Below are positions 1 to 6,377 of a DNA stretch of 6,441 nucleotides, in pieces. The DNA comes from Caldilineaceae bacterium (GTDB taxonomy: Bacteria; Chloroflexota; Anaerolineae; Caldilineales; Caldilineaceae): NCBI GenBank assembly GCA_012032975.1, contig JAAUPU010000182.1, positions 1-6,441 on the forward strand. The letters run 5' to 3'. The position numbers and the translations under genes were made by a program. Below the pieces are notes generated by a model that was given only the letters and a program-made list of their open reading frames with translations, was not told the DNA's origin and ran no database searches. Numbering within the stretch: position 1 is the stretch's first letter; the number at the start of each line of letters is the position of its first letter.

Positions 1-1618
1 GCGATGTGGATGTCTGGTCACGCGGCGTCTGGCTATTGGCTGCGATCTTGGCGGCTGGCGTACTCTCGTGGCTCTTCAATTTCATGCGCCAATGGTACAC
101 GGCTCGCACCGTGGGCGATGTGGTGCTCGAACTGCGCGAGGATGCCTTTGATGCGGTGTTGGCCCGCGATATGTCCTTCTACGACGAATTTTCGTCAGGC
201 AAGATCGTCAGCCGCGTCACATCGGATACCCAGGATTTCGCCAACGTCGTGACCCTGACGCTCAACCTGATCAGCCAGGTCTTGCCAGGGTCGGCATCGT
301 GGTCTTCATCCTCGTTCTTTTATCGATGCAAGCTGGCCTTGAATTGCCCTGGCGCATTGCGCCGCTGATCATCTTCATCGCGCTGGCTTTCCGGCGCATC
401 GCCCGTCACACCACCCAGCAGGCGCGCCGCGTCCTCGCCGAGGTGAACGCCAACGTGCAGGAATCGGTCACCGGCATCGCCGTGGCCAAGGCTTTCCGCC
501 AGGAACAGACCATCTATGATGAGTTTCGCAAAGTCAATGCACAATCCTATCGATTGAGCTTGCGCCAAGGGCTGGTCTTCAGCTCCATCTTTCCAATCCT
601 GGGGGCAGTGGCCGGCGTGGGCACGGCGTTGATCCTCTACTTTGGCGGCATGAGCGTGATCGCCGGCGCGGTCACGGCCGGCGCATGGTTTCTCTTCGTC
701 GAGAGCATCAACCTCTTCTGGTTTCCGCTCACCGGAATCGCCTCGTTCTGGAGCCAGTTTCAACTGGGCCTGTCTGCCAGCGAGCGGGTCTTTGCCCTGA
801 TCGACGCCGAGCCGCGCGTCATCCAGAACGACGAGCAAGCGGTCGAGACCATGAGCGGGCGTATTGAGTTTGAACGGGTGGGTTTTCGCTATACCGAGCA
901 GGAGCAGGTGCTGGAGGACTTTTCGCTGGTCATCCACGCCGGCGAAACGGTTGCGCTTGTGGGCCACACCGGGGCGGGCAAATCCAGCCTGGGCAAGCTG
1001 GTGGCCCGCTTCTACGAATTCCAAGCCGGGCGGCTATTGATCGACGACCGCGACATCCGCAGCTTTGATCTGCCCTCCTACCGCCGCCACCTGGGCATCG
1101 TGCCGCAGACGCCCTTTCTCTTTGCGGGCACGGTCGCCGACAACGTACGCTATGGTGTGCCGGGCGCATCCGAGCAAGAAATGCGCGATGTGATCGAGCG
1201 CATCGGCCACGGCGACTGGCTGCACAGTTTGCCCAACGGGTTGGAGACGGTGATCGGCGAGGAGGGCCGCGGCATTTCGATGGGTCAGCGGCAACTGGTC
1301 GCGCTGGCGCGTGTGTTGCTCCAGAATCCAGCGATCCTGATCCTGGACGAAGCGACCGCGAGCATCGACCCGCTGACCGAGGCGCAGATTCAAGAGGGAC
1401 TTGATGTGGTGTTGAGCGACCGCACCGCCATCGTCATCGCGCACCGACTTTCGACCATCAAATCCGCGGACCGAATTATCGTGCTGAAAAATGGGAAGAT
1501 CATCGAGGAAGGCCACCATGAACGGCTGATGACGGCTGGCGGCCACTACGCCGAGTTGTACAACACCTACTTCCGCCATCAATCGCCGGACTACGACCCG
1601 GTCGCGTTGGCGATCTAA
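1..1618 (+). CDS. ABC exporter half-transporter (permease + ATPase), 5'-partial, frameshifted
   Basis: This is a fused membrane/ATPase subunit of an MsbA/lipid-drug exporter-type ABC transporter, working as a homo- or heterodimer in the cytoplasmic membrane; the substrate cannot be read from sequence. The frame is open to the left edge, so TM1 and the true start are missing. Bases 3 to about 285 (VWLLAAILAAGVLSWLF, then RVTSDTQDF) are in one frame. From about 287 to the TAA at 1616-1618 the protein continues in another frame, consistent with one lost base at 283-288. Remaining hydrophobic segments match TM2-TM6. The ATPase domain has Walker A GHTGAGKS (962-985), Q-loop Gln (1106-1108), signature ISMGQ (1274-1288, a common LSGGQ variant), Walker B ILILDE (1334-1351) and H-loop His (1442-1444), so all ATPase motifs are intact. 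The C-terminus, ELYNTYFRHQS and a short tail, looks complete. The family assignment is firm; whether the frameshift is real is open. Confidence 0.93.
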
Positions 1619-1718
1619 GCCGTGTAGAGCGAAGCAGAGAAATTCGTCTGAGCCGTGCGATTCGTGGCAGGAACTCGTTGTGGATCGGATCGTTCTGCAG
1701 AGGCCGTGGAGCGTCGAG
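1619..1718. other. Convergent intergenic gap between ABC gene and MazG-like gene
   Basis: One hundred bases separate the stop codons of two converging genes. A terminator for both would be expected here, but I find no stem of useful length followed by a T-run on either strand. Only short scattered repeats are visible, for example gccgtg at 1619 and 1652 and attcgt at 1642 and 1661. Termination may be factor-dependent. Confidence 0.5.
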
Positions 1719-2123
1719 TCACCGATTCGACCCTGTGGCGCTGTCGAGCTCGGCCTCTTCGACATAGCGCCTGAAACGACGCCAGTAAGCGTCACGATCA
1801 GCCGGCCCCGTTTTGGGATCAGGGAAGCGTTCGTCGGCCTTGCGTTGGCCGCGCGCCAACGCCTCCTCCATGTCGATTTGGCAGAGGTAGGCGATCTTGA
1901 AGAGCATGACAACGAGATCGCTCAATTCAAGCTCCAACTCCTCGCGCAGCGCCTCTGTGCTGGGCAGATCGTTGACGCGATAGCCCTCGATCATCTGGAC
2001 CAGTTTGCTGACTTCGCCCAGCTCTTCGATGGCGTGCAACATCACATGGCTGGGCAAGATCTTGTCCCACTCCCGCGCACTGTCCCACGCTTTCAGCCAC
2101 TGCTGATACTCGCGAATATGCAT
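1719..2123 (-). CDS. MazG-like nucleotide pyrophosphohydrolase
   Basis: This 134-residue protein has the all-alpha NTP pyrophosphatase (MazG) fold, a group that hydrolyses (d)NTPs to NMP and pyrophosphate and clears non-canonical nucleotides. The metal-binding signature is visible: EELGE at residues 33-37 (E33, E34, E37) and E66-x-x-D69 in ELSDLVVMLFKIA. It is a single-domain short form, much shorter than E. coli MazG (about 260 aa, two domains), so substrate cannot be assigned. The tail after residue 100 is charged and of unknown role. The ATG at 2121-2123 is preceded by a GGAGG-type ribosome binding site about 11 bases upstream, inside the end of recO. The recO stop lies 6 bases before this start, so the two genes are in one operon and may be translationally coupled. 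The TGA stop is at 1719-1721. The frame is intact. Confidence 0.88.
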   Translation of the reverse strand: MHIREYQQWLKAWDSAREWDKILPSHVMLHAIEELGEVSKLVQMIEGYRVNDLPSTEALREELELELSDLVVMLFKIAYLCQIDMEEALARGQRKADERFPDPKTGPADRDAYWRRFRRYVEEAELDSATGSNR

Positions 2124-2129
2124 ACTCGC

Positions 2130-2963
2130 TCAACCCTCCGCCGGTCTACTGCTCAAGGGCATCCTCTGCAATCGATGCAGAAAATCGGGTGACTTCAGTT
2201 GACGCTCCAGCACGATGATCAGGTAGCGATAGAGGACGTTCTCCACGCGCCGCATGATCGGCGGGCGAACCGTCAAGCGCTCCGCCTCTCGCCACGGACG
2301 GCTCTGCAAGAACCGCAACACCTTGAGCGTATCGACGTCGATTCCCTCCGCGTCGGCTCGACCGTGGCCGCACGCTGGACAATAGACGCCGCCTTCGGCC
2401 AGCGAAAGATAGTTCGCTTCTGCCTGCAACTCCTTGCCACAGCCGATGCAATCAAAAAGCTCTGGCTGAAAGCCTGCTACGCTCAACACGTGCAACTCGA
2501 ACCAGCGGAGCAACACGTTGACGTCAAAGGAAGACCGGTCCACTTCCACCAGGCCGGCAGCGGCGCTACTTCCCTCATCCAGAAGCCGCAACGTCATCGT
2601 CAGCAAGTCCCAAAGAGACTGATTCTCGTCATCCGCCTCGGTAAACGCGTCGATCAACTCGACGATGTAACTGGCGTTGCCGATGGCGTCCAGGTCGCCG
2701 CGGAGATGGCGATAGTTCTCGACGGTGGTGGCTTCGGTGATGATGTCCCAGGTACGCGCCTGGGCAATGACCAGCGCGGCATGGGTAAATAGTTCCAGAT
2801 GACCCGCTTTGCGGCTGGTCGTCTTGCGAATCCCTTTGGCGATCAGCTGGAGCTTGCCCATGCCTGGCGTAAAGACCGTCACAATTCGGTCGGCATCGGC
2901 ATAGTCTCGACGGCGCAGGATGAGCGCATGGGTCTTGTACACACGGCTTCTGCTGGACGCCAT
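2130..2963 (-). CDS. recO: DNA repair protein RecO
   Basis: RecO acts in the RecFOR recombinational repair pathway, displacing SSB and annealing or loading RecA on single-stranded DNA. The 277-residue product has the family's N-terminal OB-fold start (VYKTHALILRRRDYADADRI, then FTPGMGKLQLIAKGIRK) and a C-terminal helical region with a four-Cys zinc site: C172 and C175 in CIGC, C195 and C198 in CPAC. The family is usually about 240-280 residues, so length is normal. The reading frame is open further upstream for 57 codons, but that stretch translates the tRNA-Glu gene and its terminator. The ATG at 2961-2963 is chosen because it follows an AAGGAG ribosome binding site with a 6-base spacer and begins exactly where RecO homology does. 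The next gene is MazG-like, 6 bases on. No promoter is evident between this gene and the upstream tRNA terminator. No frameshift is seen. Confidence 0.95.
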   Translation of the reverse strand: MASSRSRVYKTHALILRRRDYADADRIVTVFTPGMGKLQLIAKGIRKTTSRKAGHLELFTHAALVIAQARTWDIITEATTVENYRHLRGDLDAIGNASYIVELIDAFTEADDENQSLWDLLTMTLRLLDEGSSAAAGLVEVDRSSFDVNVLLRWFELHVLSVAGFQPELFDCIGCGKELQAEANYLSLAEGGVYCPACGHGRADAEGIDVDTLKVLRFLQSRPWREAERLTVRPPIMRRVENVLYRYLIIVLERQLKSPDFLHRLQRMPLSSRPAEG

Positions 2964-2969
2964 GACCTG

Positions 2970-2975
2970 CTCCTT
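2970..2975 (-). promoter_or_regulatory. recO ribosome binding site
   Basis: On the minus strand AAGGAG lies 6 bases before the ATG at 2961-2963. It decides the recO start against the longer open frame that reads through the tRNA. It lies only 7 bases after the T-run of the upstream terminator. Confidence 0.85.
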
Positions 2976-2982
2976 CCAAACG

Positions 2983-3009
2983 AAAAAAGACTCCGCCGTT
3001 GCGGAGTCT
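2983..3009 (-). terminator. Intrinsic terminator downstream of tRNA-Glu
   Basis: On the minus strand AGACTCCGC and GCGGAGTCT form a perfect 9-bp stem (arms 3001-3009 and 2988-2996) around the tetraloop AACG (2997-3000). Six T residues follow directly (2988-2983, the first T also closing the stem). This is a textbook Rho-independent terminator. It ends tRNA-Glu transcription and lies directly in front of the recO ribosome binding site, so recO expression must come from read-through or from a promoter I cannot see. Confidence 0.92.
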
Positions 3010-3026
3010 CTTGTGCACCTGCAAGG

Positions 3027-3099
3027 TGCCCCCAAGGGGATTCGAACCCCTGTAGCAGGCTTGAAAGGCCTGAGTCCTGGTCCTCTAGACGATGGGGGC
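3027..3099 (-). tRNA. tRNA-Glu (anticodon UUC)
   Basis: The 73-base minus-strand sequence folds as a full cloverleaf. The acceptor stem is GCCCCCA with TGGGGGC. The D arm GTCTAGAGGACCAGGAC closely matches bacterial tRNA-Glu. The anticodon stem CAGGC/GCCTG encloses the loop CTTTCAA with anticodon TTC (3063-3065), and the T arm is AGGGG-TTCGAAT-CCCCT. The discriminator base is A. The following bases are CCT, so the CCA end is not encoded and must be added by nucleotidyltransferase. It has its own promoter upstream and a terminator 17 bases after its 3' end. It reads GAA and GAG codons and, charged with glutamate, could also feed tetrapyrrole synthesis where that pathway exists. Confidence 0.97.
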
Positions 3100-3134
3100 C
3101 AGCAACGTTCAACATCTGCTGAACAACGGGGCAA

Positions 3135-3163
3135 AGTATAGCAGCGCGGGTATGATCGGTCAA
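3135..3163 (-). promoter_or_regulatory. Sigma70-type promoter of tRNA-Glu
   Basis: Read on the minus strand, a -35 box TTGACC (3163-3158) is followed by a 17-base spacer and a -10 box TATACT (3140-3135), each differing from consensus at one position. Predicted transcription starts near 3128, giving a leader of roughly 28 bases before the tRNA 5' end. The bases just after the -10 box include TTGCCCCG, a GC-rich discriminator of the kind seen at stringently controlled stable-RNA promoters; control by ppGpp is inference. Confidence 0.82.
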
Positions 3164-3214
3164 GTTTGCTTGGCCTCAGAATGCATGGCGCAGCCCAGCA
3201 TCGCCCACAACTGC

Positions 3215-3244
3215 TTGTGTCAGTCCGTTGGCCTATGGTAGACT
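3215..3244 (+). promoter_or_regulatory. Weak candidate promoter for the nitrilase-like gene
   Basis: TTGTGT (3215-3220) and TAGACT (3239-3244) are separated by 18 bases. The -10 box is good but the -35 box matches consensus at only three positions. It would start transcription near 3251 and leave a leader of about 140 bases. Nothing better is seen between 3164 and 3390. Confidence 0.3.
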
Positions 3245-3281
3245 CCAGCCATTGTTTAGGCTGGCGTCTGCGCCCTTTTTT
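3245..3281 (+). other. Overlapping hairpin candidates with a T6 run
   Basis: CCAGCC (3245-3250) and GGCTGG (3259-3264) form a 6-bp stem with an 8-base loop. GGCG (3263-3266) and CGCC (3271-3274) form an alternative 4-bp stem, followed after one C by TTTTTT (3276-3281). The two stems share bases 3263-3264 and so compete, an arrangement reminiscent of anti-terminator and terminator. The second stem is short, so this could be chance. Confidence 0.25.
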
Positions 3282-3310
3282 GCGCCGCTAATTGCGCCGC
3301 TAATTGCGCC
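3282..3310. repeat. 12-bp tandem repeat, 2.4 copies
   Basis: The unit gcgccgctaatt occurs at 3282-3293 and 3294-3305 without mismatch, followed by a partial gcgcc at 3306-3310. It lies in the untranslated leader about 80 bases before the start of the nitrilase-like gene. The function is unknown; slippage is the simplest origin. Confidence 0.8.
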
Positions 3311-3390
3311 AGTGTCGCACCGGAGCGCGCGAGAAAACCAAACGCAATGCACCCGCCTGTAGAGCGCCCAACGACGGAAACGAGTGACGT

Positions 3391-4784
3391 GTGGATCGTT
3401 TGACCATTGCCTCTATGCAGATTCGCATGAGGTTACCCCAAACGCGTGAAGATTACCTGACCGACCTGCGTCGGTTTCTGCGCGTGGCGGAGACGAAGAA
3501 TGCCCGGCTGGTGCTCTTTCCTGAGCTAGCGGCTGTGATGCTCGCGCCGCCGATGCTGGACGACACTCGATCCAATCTGCTTAAGCGCGCCGACCAGGGG
3601 CGAAGAAAAAATGCCAGCATTTGGCAACGACTGACTGGCTCGCTGGCCAGCAGCGCAGCCTCTCTCCTCAAGGCGGACTTCCGCACCGGGATCGCCTCGC
3701 TGTTGGATGTCACCGGTCGCGACCTTTGGCAGGCTTATGTCGAGGTCTTTGGGGGGCTGGCGCGCGAGTTTAGCATGACCATCGTCGCGCCAAGCGCGTA
3801 CCTGCCCGACCCAGCCGATGGCGTCGTCCGCAACATGACGGCCGTTTTTGGGGTCAATGGAGAGCTGCTCGGCGTCCAATCCAAAGTTGTGTTGCACCCA
3901 GAGGACGTGGACCTGGCGCAGCCGGGCGCAACCTGGGAGGTGATCCATACCGAAGTGGGGCGCATCGGCGTGATGATCGGCTCCGACGTGCTCTACCCAG
4001 AGGTAGGTCGCCTCCTGGCCTACCAAGGCGCTGAGATTTTGGTCAGCCTGGCCGCCTGCCCCAATCCTGTTCTCTACAACAAATTGCGGGCCGGGATCCT
4101 CGCCCGAATGCAGGACAATCAACTCTTCGCTGCGGCGAGCTATCTGGTGGGTGACAATCAGCTGAGCCGCGGGCTGCGCGAGCCATTTGTGGGCAAGTCG
4201 GCTATCTTTGCACCTCAGGAATTGACGCCGCGGTTTAATGGCGTGATGGTCGAGATGGGCAGCCTGCGCAGCGAGGGTGTCGTGGCGGCGGAGTGGGATT
4301 TTGTGGCGCTGAAACGGCTGTGGGGAGATGTCCGATACGCCCGTTCGACAGCAGATCCCGCTGGCGCAGGCCGGCCAAGCGTTGGCCAAACTCTATGCCC
4401 GGTTACAGAATCTCCCGCGCCTCGTGGACCGAGACCGAACTGACCGGTGTTGGCGGCGCTGGCGATCACCAACTATCGACAGCGACAGGCGAAGCGCTGG
4501 CCGAGCAGAGCCTGGATGATCTTCCAGTACTCAGCACGATCACGGCTCGCTGGCCGTTGCCAGAGCGGGACGATGGGCTGGCACTCTCCGAAACGCTGAC
4601 AGATGGCGATAGCAGCTATGAGAGCCTGGACGACGATACGCCCCCGCTCGGTCTGCCCACCTGGCGCGGCACCGAGGATGAAACCGATGAGATGGATGCG
4701 CTACCCGATGCGCCATCGCCGAACCCCGCGGTCAAGGAGGAGGATGGGAGCGGTTCGATCGAGCCGACGGACAGCTCTATGTAG
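3391..4784 (+). CDS. Nitrilase-superfamily (carbon-nitrogen hydrolase fold) protein lacking the catalytic Cys; two apparent frameshifts
   Basis: Nitrilase-superfamily enzymes cut non-peptide C-N bonds with a Glu-Lys-Cys triad. Here the Glu (E45 in LVLFPE) and Lys (K165 in [12 protein letters not shown]) are present. The Cys of the usual GVxICxD block is G197 (ggc, 3979-3981) in [12 protein letters not shown], so ordinary catalysis is unlikely. The region between Glu and Lys is longer than in typical members. The start is GTG 3391: an in-frame TGA lies at 3385-3387, and the following LTIASMQ matches the first beta strand; the ribosome site is weak. As written the frame stops at 4443. Removing one G from GGGG (4322-4325) and one C from CCC (4414-4416) gives one frame to the TAG at 4782-4784, about 463 residues, reading [20 protein letters not shown] across the first join. 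The last 120 residues are a D/E/S/T/P-rich, probably disordered tail. Fold is confident; activity and substrate are unknown. Confidence 0.82.
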
Positions 4785-4788
4785 AGCT
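4773..4788. repeat. Inverted repeat across the stop codon between convergent genes
   Basis: AGCTCTA-TG-TAGAGCT is a perfect 7-bp inverted repeat, foldable as a 6-bp stem with the tetraloop ATGT. It includes the TAG stop of the nitrilase-like gene. With only nine bases between the two convergent stop codons, it may help end transcription in both directions, but no T-run follows on either strand, so the role is uncertain. Confidence 0.4.
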
Positions 4789-4793
4789 ACGAT

Positions 4794-6063
4794 TCACCGG
4801 GGCGACCAGGCAGCATAGACTCCACGCGCGACCCACACCGCTTCTTTCTCCGGGTCGAGCGGTTGCACCCAAATCCCAAGTCGATCTTCTTCATCAATCC
4901 CAGCATAGGCGAATGCGCTGCTATCTGGCGCCCAGATGGTCATGCTTTGAGCATATTGATCGAAGAAAGTCAGGTAGCCTTCGAGAAAGGTGCGCGTTGG
5001 GAAAGTCGGCGCATAGGCGACACTTTGCTTACCATCCCAGACGTGCCACCGAAAACGAATCGTTCCCGCGATACGCTCGGGGCTGAGATAGGCCAGTTTC
5101 TGACTGTCTGGGCTCCAGAAAAATGCGATCACCGGCGAGTCGCTGACCTCGCGCGTCCTCATGGTCTCGAGTTCGACCACATAGAGCGGGCCCAACGCGG
5201 CCAGCCCCACATCCCCATCTGTAATCGCATAGGCCAACTGGCGGTCGTCCGGGCTGAGCGTAAAAGAGATCCGGTTGCCATAGTCGGTGATGCGCTGGAT
5301 TTCCTCACCGTCGAGAGTGCTGCGGACAAGATATTGAGATGCGCCGTCGAGGACCGCGTAGATCAGATGGTCGCCGGCGACGCCCATTGGGGGGCGGGGA
5401 AGTTCGCGGTGGAACCCTGTACCGCGGTCTGTGTGCCATCCAACAATTGCAGTTCGATACGTTCGTTGCCGATGTGGGTCAACAACTGTTGACCATCGGG
5501 CGACCACGAGAAGTAGAATGGCTGCCCTTCTGCCAACGTGCGAACCGTCTCGTTTCCCGAGGCCAGGTCGACCAGGCGAAGCGCCATGGACGGTTGATTG
5601 CCCGAGTTCCAACTGCTCAAATAGGCCAGTTGTTCACCACCAGGGCTCCATGAAATATAGAAGGGTGCAAACGGCAGAGTAACCTCCGTTCGCTGCGCTC
5701 CATCAAAGGTCGACGTCAGAAGCGCGGCCCGTGTGCCATCACTGGTTGCGTCCATCGCCGTCCACGCGATTTTATCGGCTCCAGGCGCCCAGGTTGGCTG
5801 GAGATATTGGCGGGTTGAACTGGCATCGGCAGTCAGCGCCAGCCGATTGCTACCGTCTGGTTTCATGGTGTAGATATTGCCATGGCGCCGATCACCAAGA
5901 GTCGGTTCTGGTGGTCGGCCACGGCTGTGGCCTGTTGATTGTCCGCTGCCATCTGCTCTAGCTGGCTGTAAACGGCTGCGGCGTCACAGCCGCTCAACAG
6001 AAGCGCGCCCAAGAGGAGCCACGGCGCCAGCAGATGTTTGGTGTGGAGTCGGAACGGATTCAT
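4794..6063 (-). CDS. Beta-propeller (TolB/WD40-like) lipoprotein, two apparent frameshifts
   Basis: The N-terminus (MNPFRLHTKH, hydrophobic LLAPWLLLGALLLSGC) is a lipoprotein signal peptide with lipobox LSGC, so lipidation at C26 and surface anchoring are expected. The rest has repeated TolB/PD40-type strands: WAPGADKIAW, WSPGGEQLAYL, WSPDGQQLL, LSPDDRQLAYA, WSPDSQKLAYL, WAPDSSAFAYA and a closing AAWSPR, fitting a six- or seven-bladed propeller. The DNA needs three frames. One lost base at 5883/5884 restores VIGADGNIYTMKPDGSN. A second one-base loss between about 5375 and 5395, which includes a G6 run, restores DHLIYAVLDGASQYL. The repaired product is about 423 residues, TGA at 4794-4796. The ATG at 6061-6063 follows an AGGGGG site; a longer in-frame ATG at 6114 would add 17 residues before the signal peptide and is less likely. 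Its ligand or partner is unknown; such propellers usually bind proteins or glycans. It converges on the nitrilase-like gene. Confidence 0.85.
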
Positions 6064-6377
6064 GGTTCCCCCTGGCGAAAGAATTTCAGGCACGGACGGC
6101 GAATGCAGAAGCAACGATCCAGCGGATGGACAGGCCGCGTATCCGGATCATGAGATGTCGCGGCGCGAAGGATAGTGCACCCACGCGGTGAGGTATGCAA
6201 ATCGTCTTACAAAGCGCGCGGTGCAATGAACAATCGGAAAGGATGCACGCGATGATACTGCGAATGGACGATCCAGGCAAACAGTTGTAAAGTGGCCAAT
6301 CGTCGCATCGTCGCCATTCTCATTGACAATGCCATGGGCCGGTAATAGACTTCCAGCTACGAAGAGACTACCGCTGC
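6064..6377. other. Intergenic region upstream of the lipoprotein gene
   Basis: About 310 bases lie between the lipoprotein start and the possible gene at the right edge. Short open frames exist on both strands but none has a convincing ribosome site or recognisable protein. The lipoprotein promoter must lie here, yet I find no convincing -35/-10 pair on the minus strand. The only strong signal is the plus-strand promoter at 6323-6351. A small palindrome, ATCCGGAT (6141-6148), is present. Confidence 0.5.
6323..6351 (+). promoter_or_regulatory. Strong sigma70-type promoter near the right edge
   Basis: TTGACA (6323-6328, perfect -35) and TAGACT (6346-6351, good -10) are separated by the optimal 17 bases. 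Transcription would start near 6358 and run out of the window, divergent from the lipoprotein gene. The box quality is far above what the rest of this region offers. Confidence 0.65.

Noticed and set aside
320..1024. 234-codon minus-strand open frame opposite the ABC membrane domain
   Set aside because: Antisense shadow of a conserved transporter; composition is low-complexity Asp/Gly/His/Arg.
1034..1912. Long minus-strand open frame opposite the ABC ATPase domain and MazG-like gene
   Set aside because: It overlaps two genes with clear family motifs, has no recognisable domain and looks like a GC-rich antisense shadow.
3027..3099. tRNA-Glu as an integration site for a mobile element
   Set aside because: No integrase and no repeat of the tRNA 3' end were found elsewhere in the window; flanking genes are ordinary chromosomal ones.
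2964..3134. Extended N-terminus of recO in the same open frame (57 extra codons)
   Set aside because: It translates tRNA-Glu and its terminator; the AAGGAG site and RecO homology both start at the ATG at 2961-2963.
3526..4389. 287-codon minus-strand open frame opposite the nitrilase-like gene
   Set aside because: The plus strand shows nitrilase motifs throughout; the reverse product is His/Gln/Arg-rich with no domain.
4863..5492. 209-codon plus-strand open frame opposite the lipoprotein gene
   Set aside because: The minus strand carries the repeated propeller motifs; the opposite frame has none and no ribosome site.
6135..6163. CCGCG/CGCGG pair around the palindrome ATCCGGAT
   Set aside because: Arms are five bases with a long loop, which is expected by chance in GC-rich sequence, with no nearby site needing an operator.
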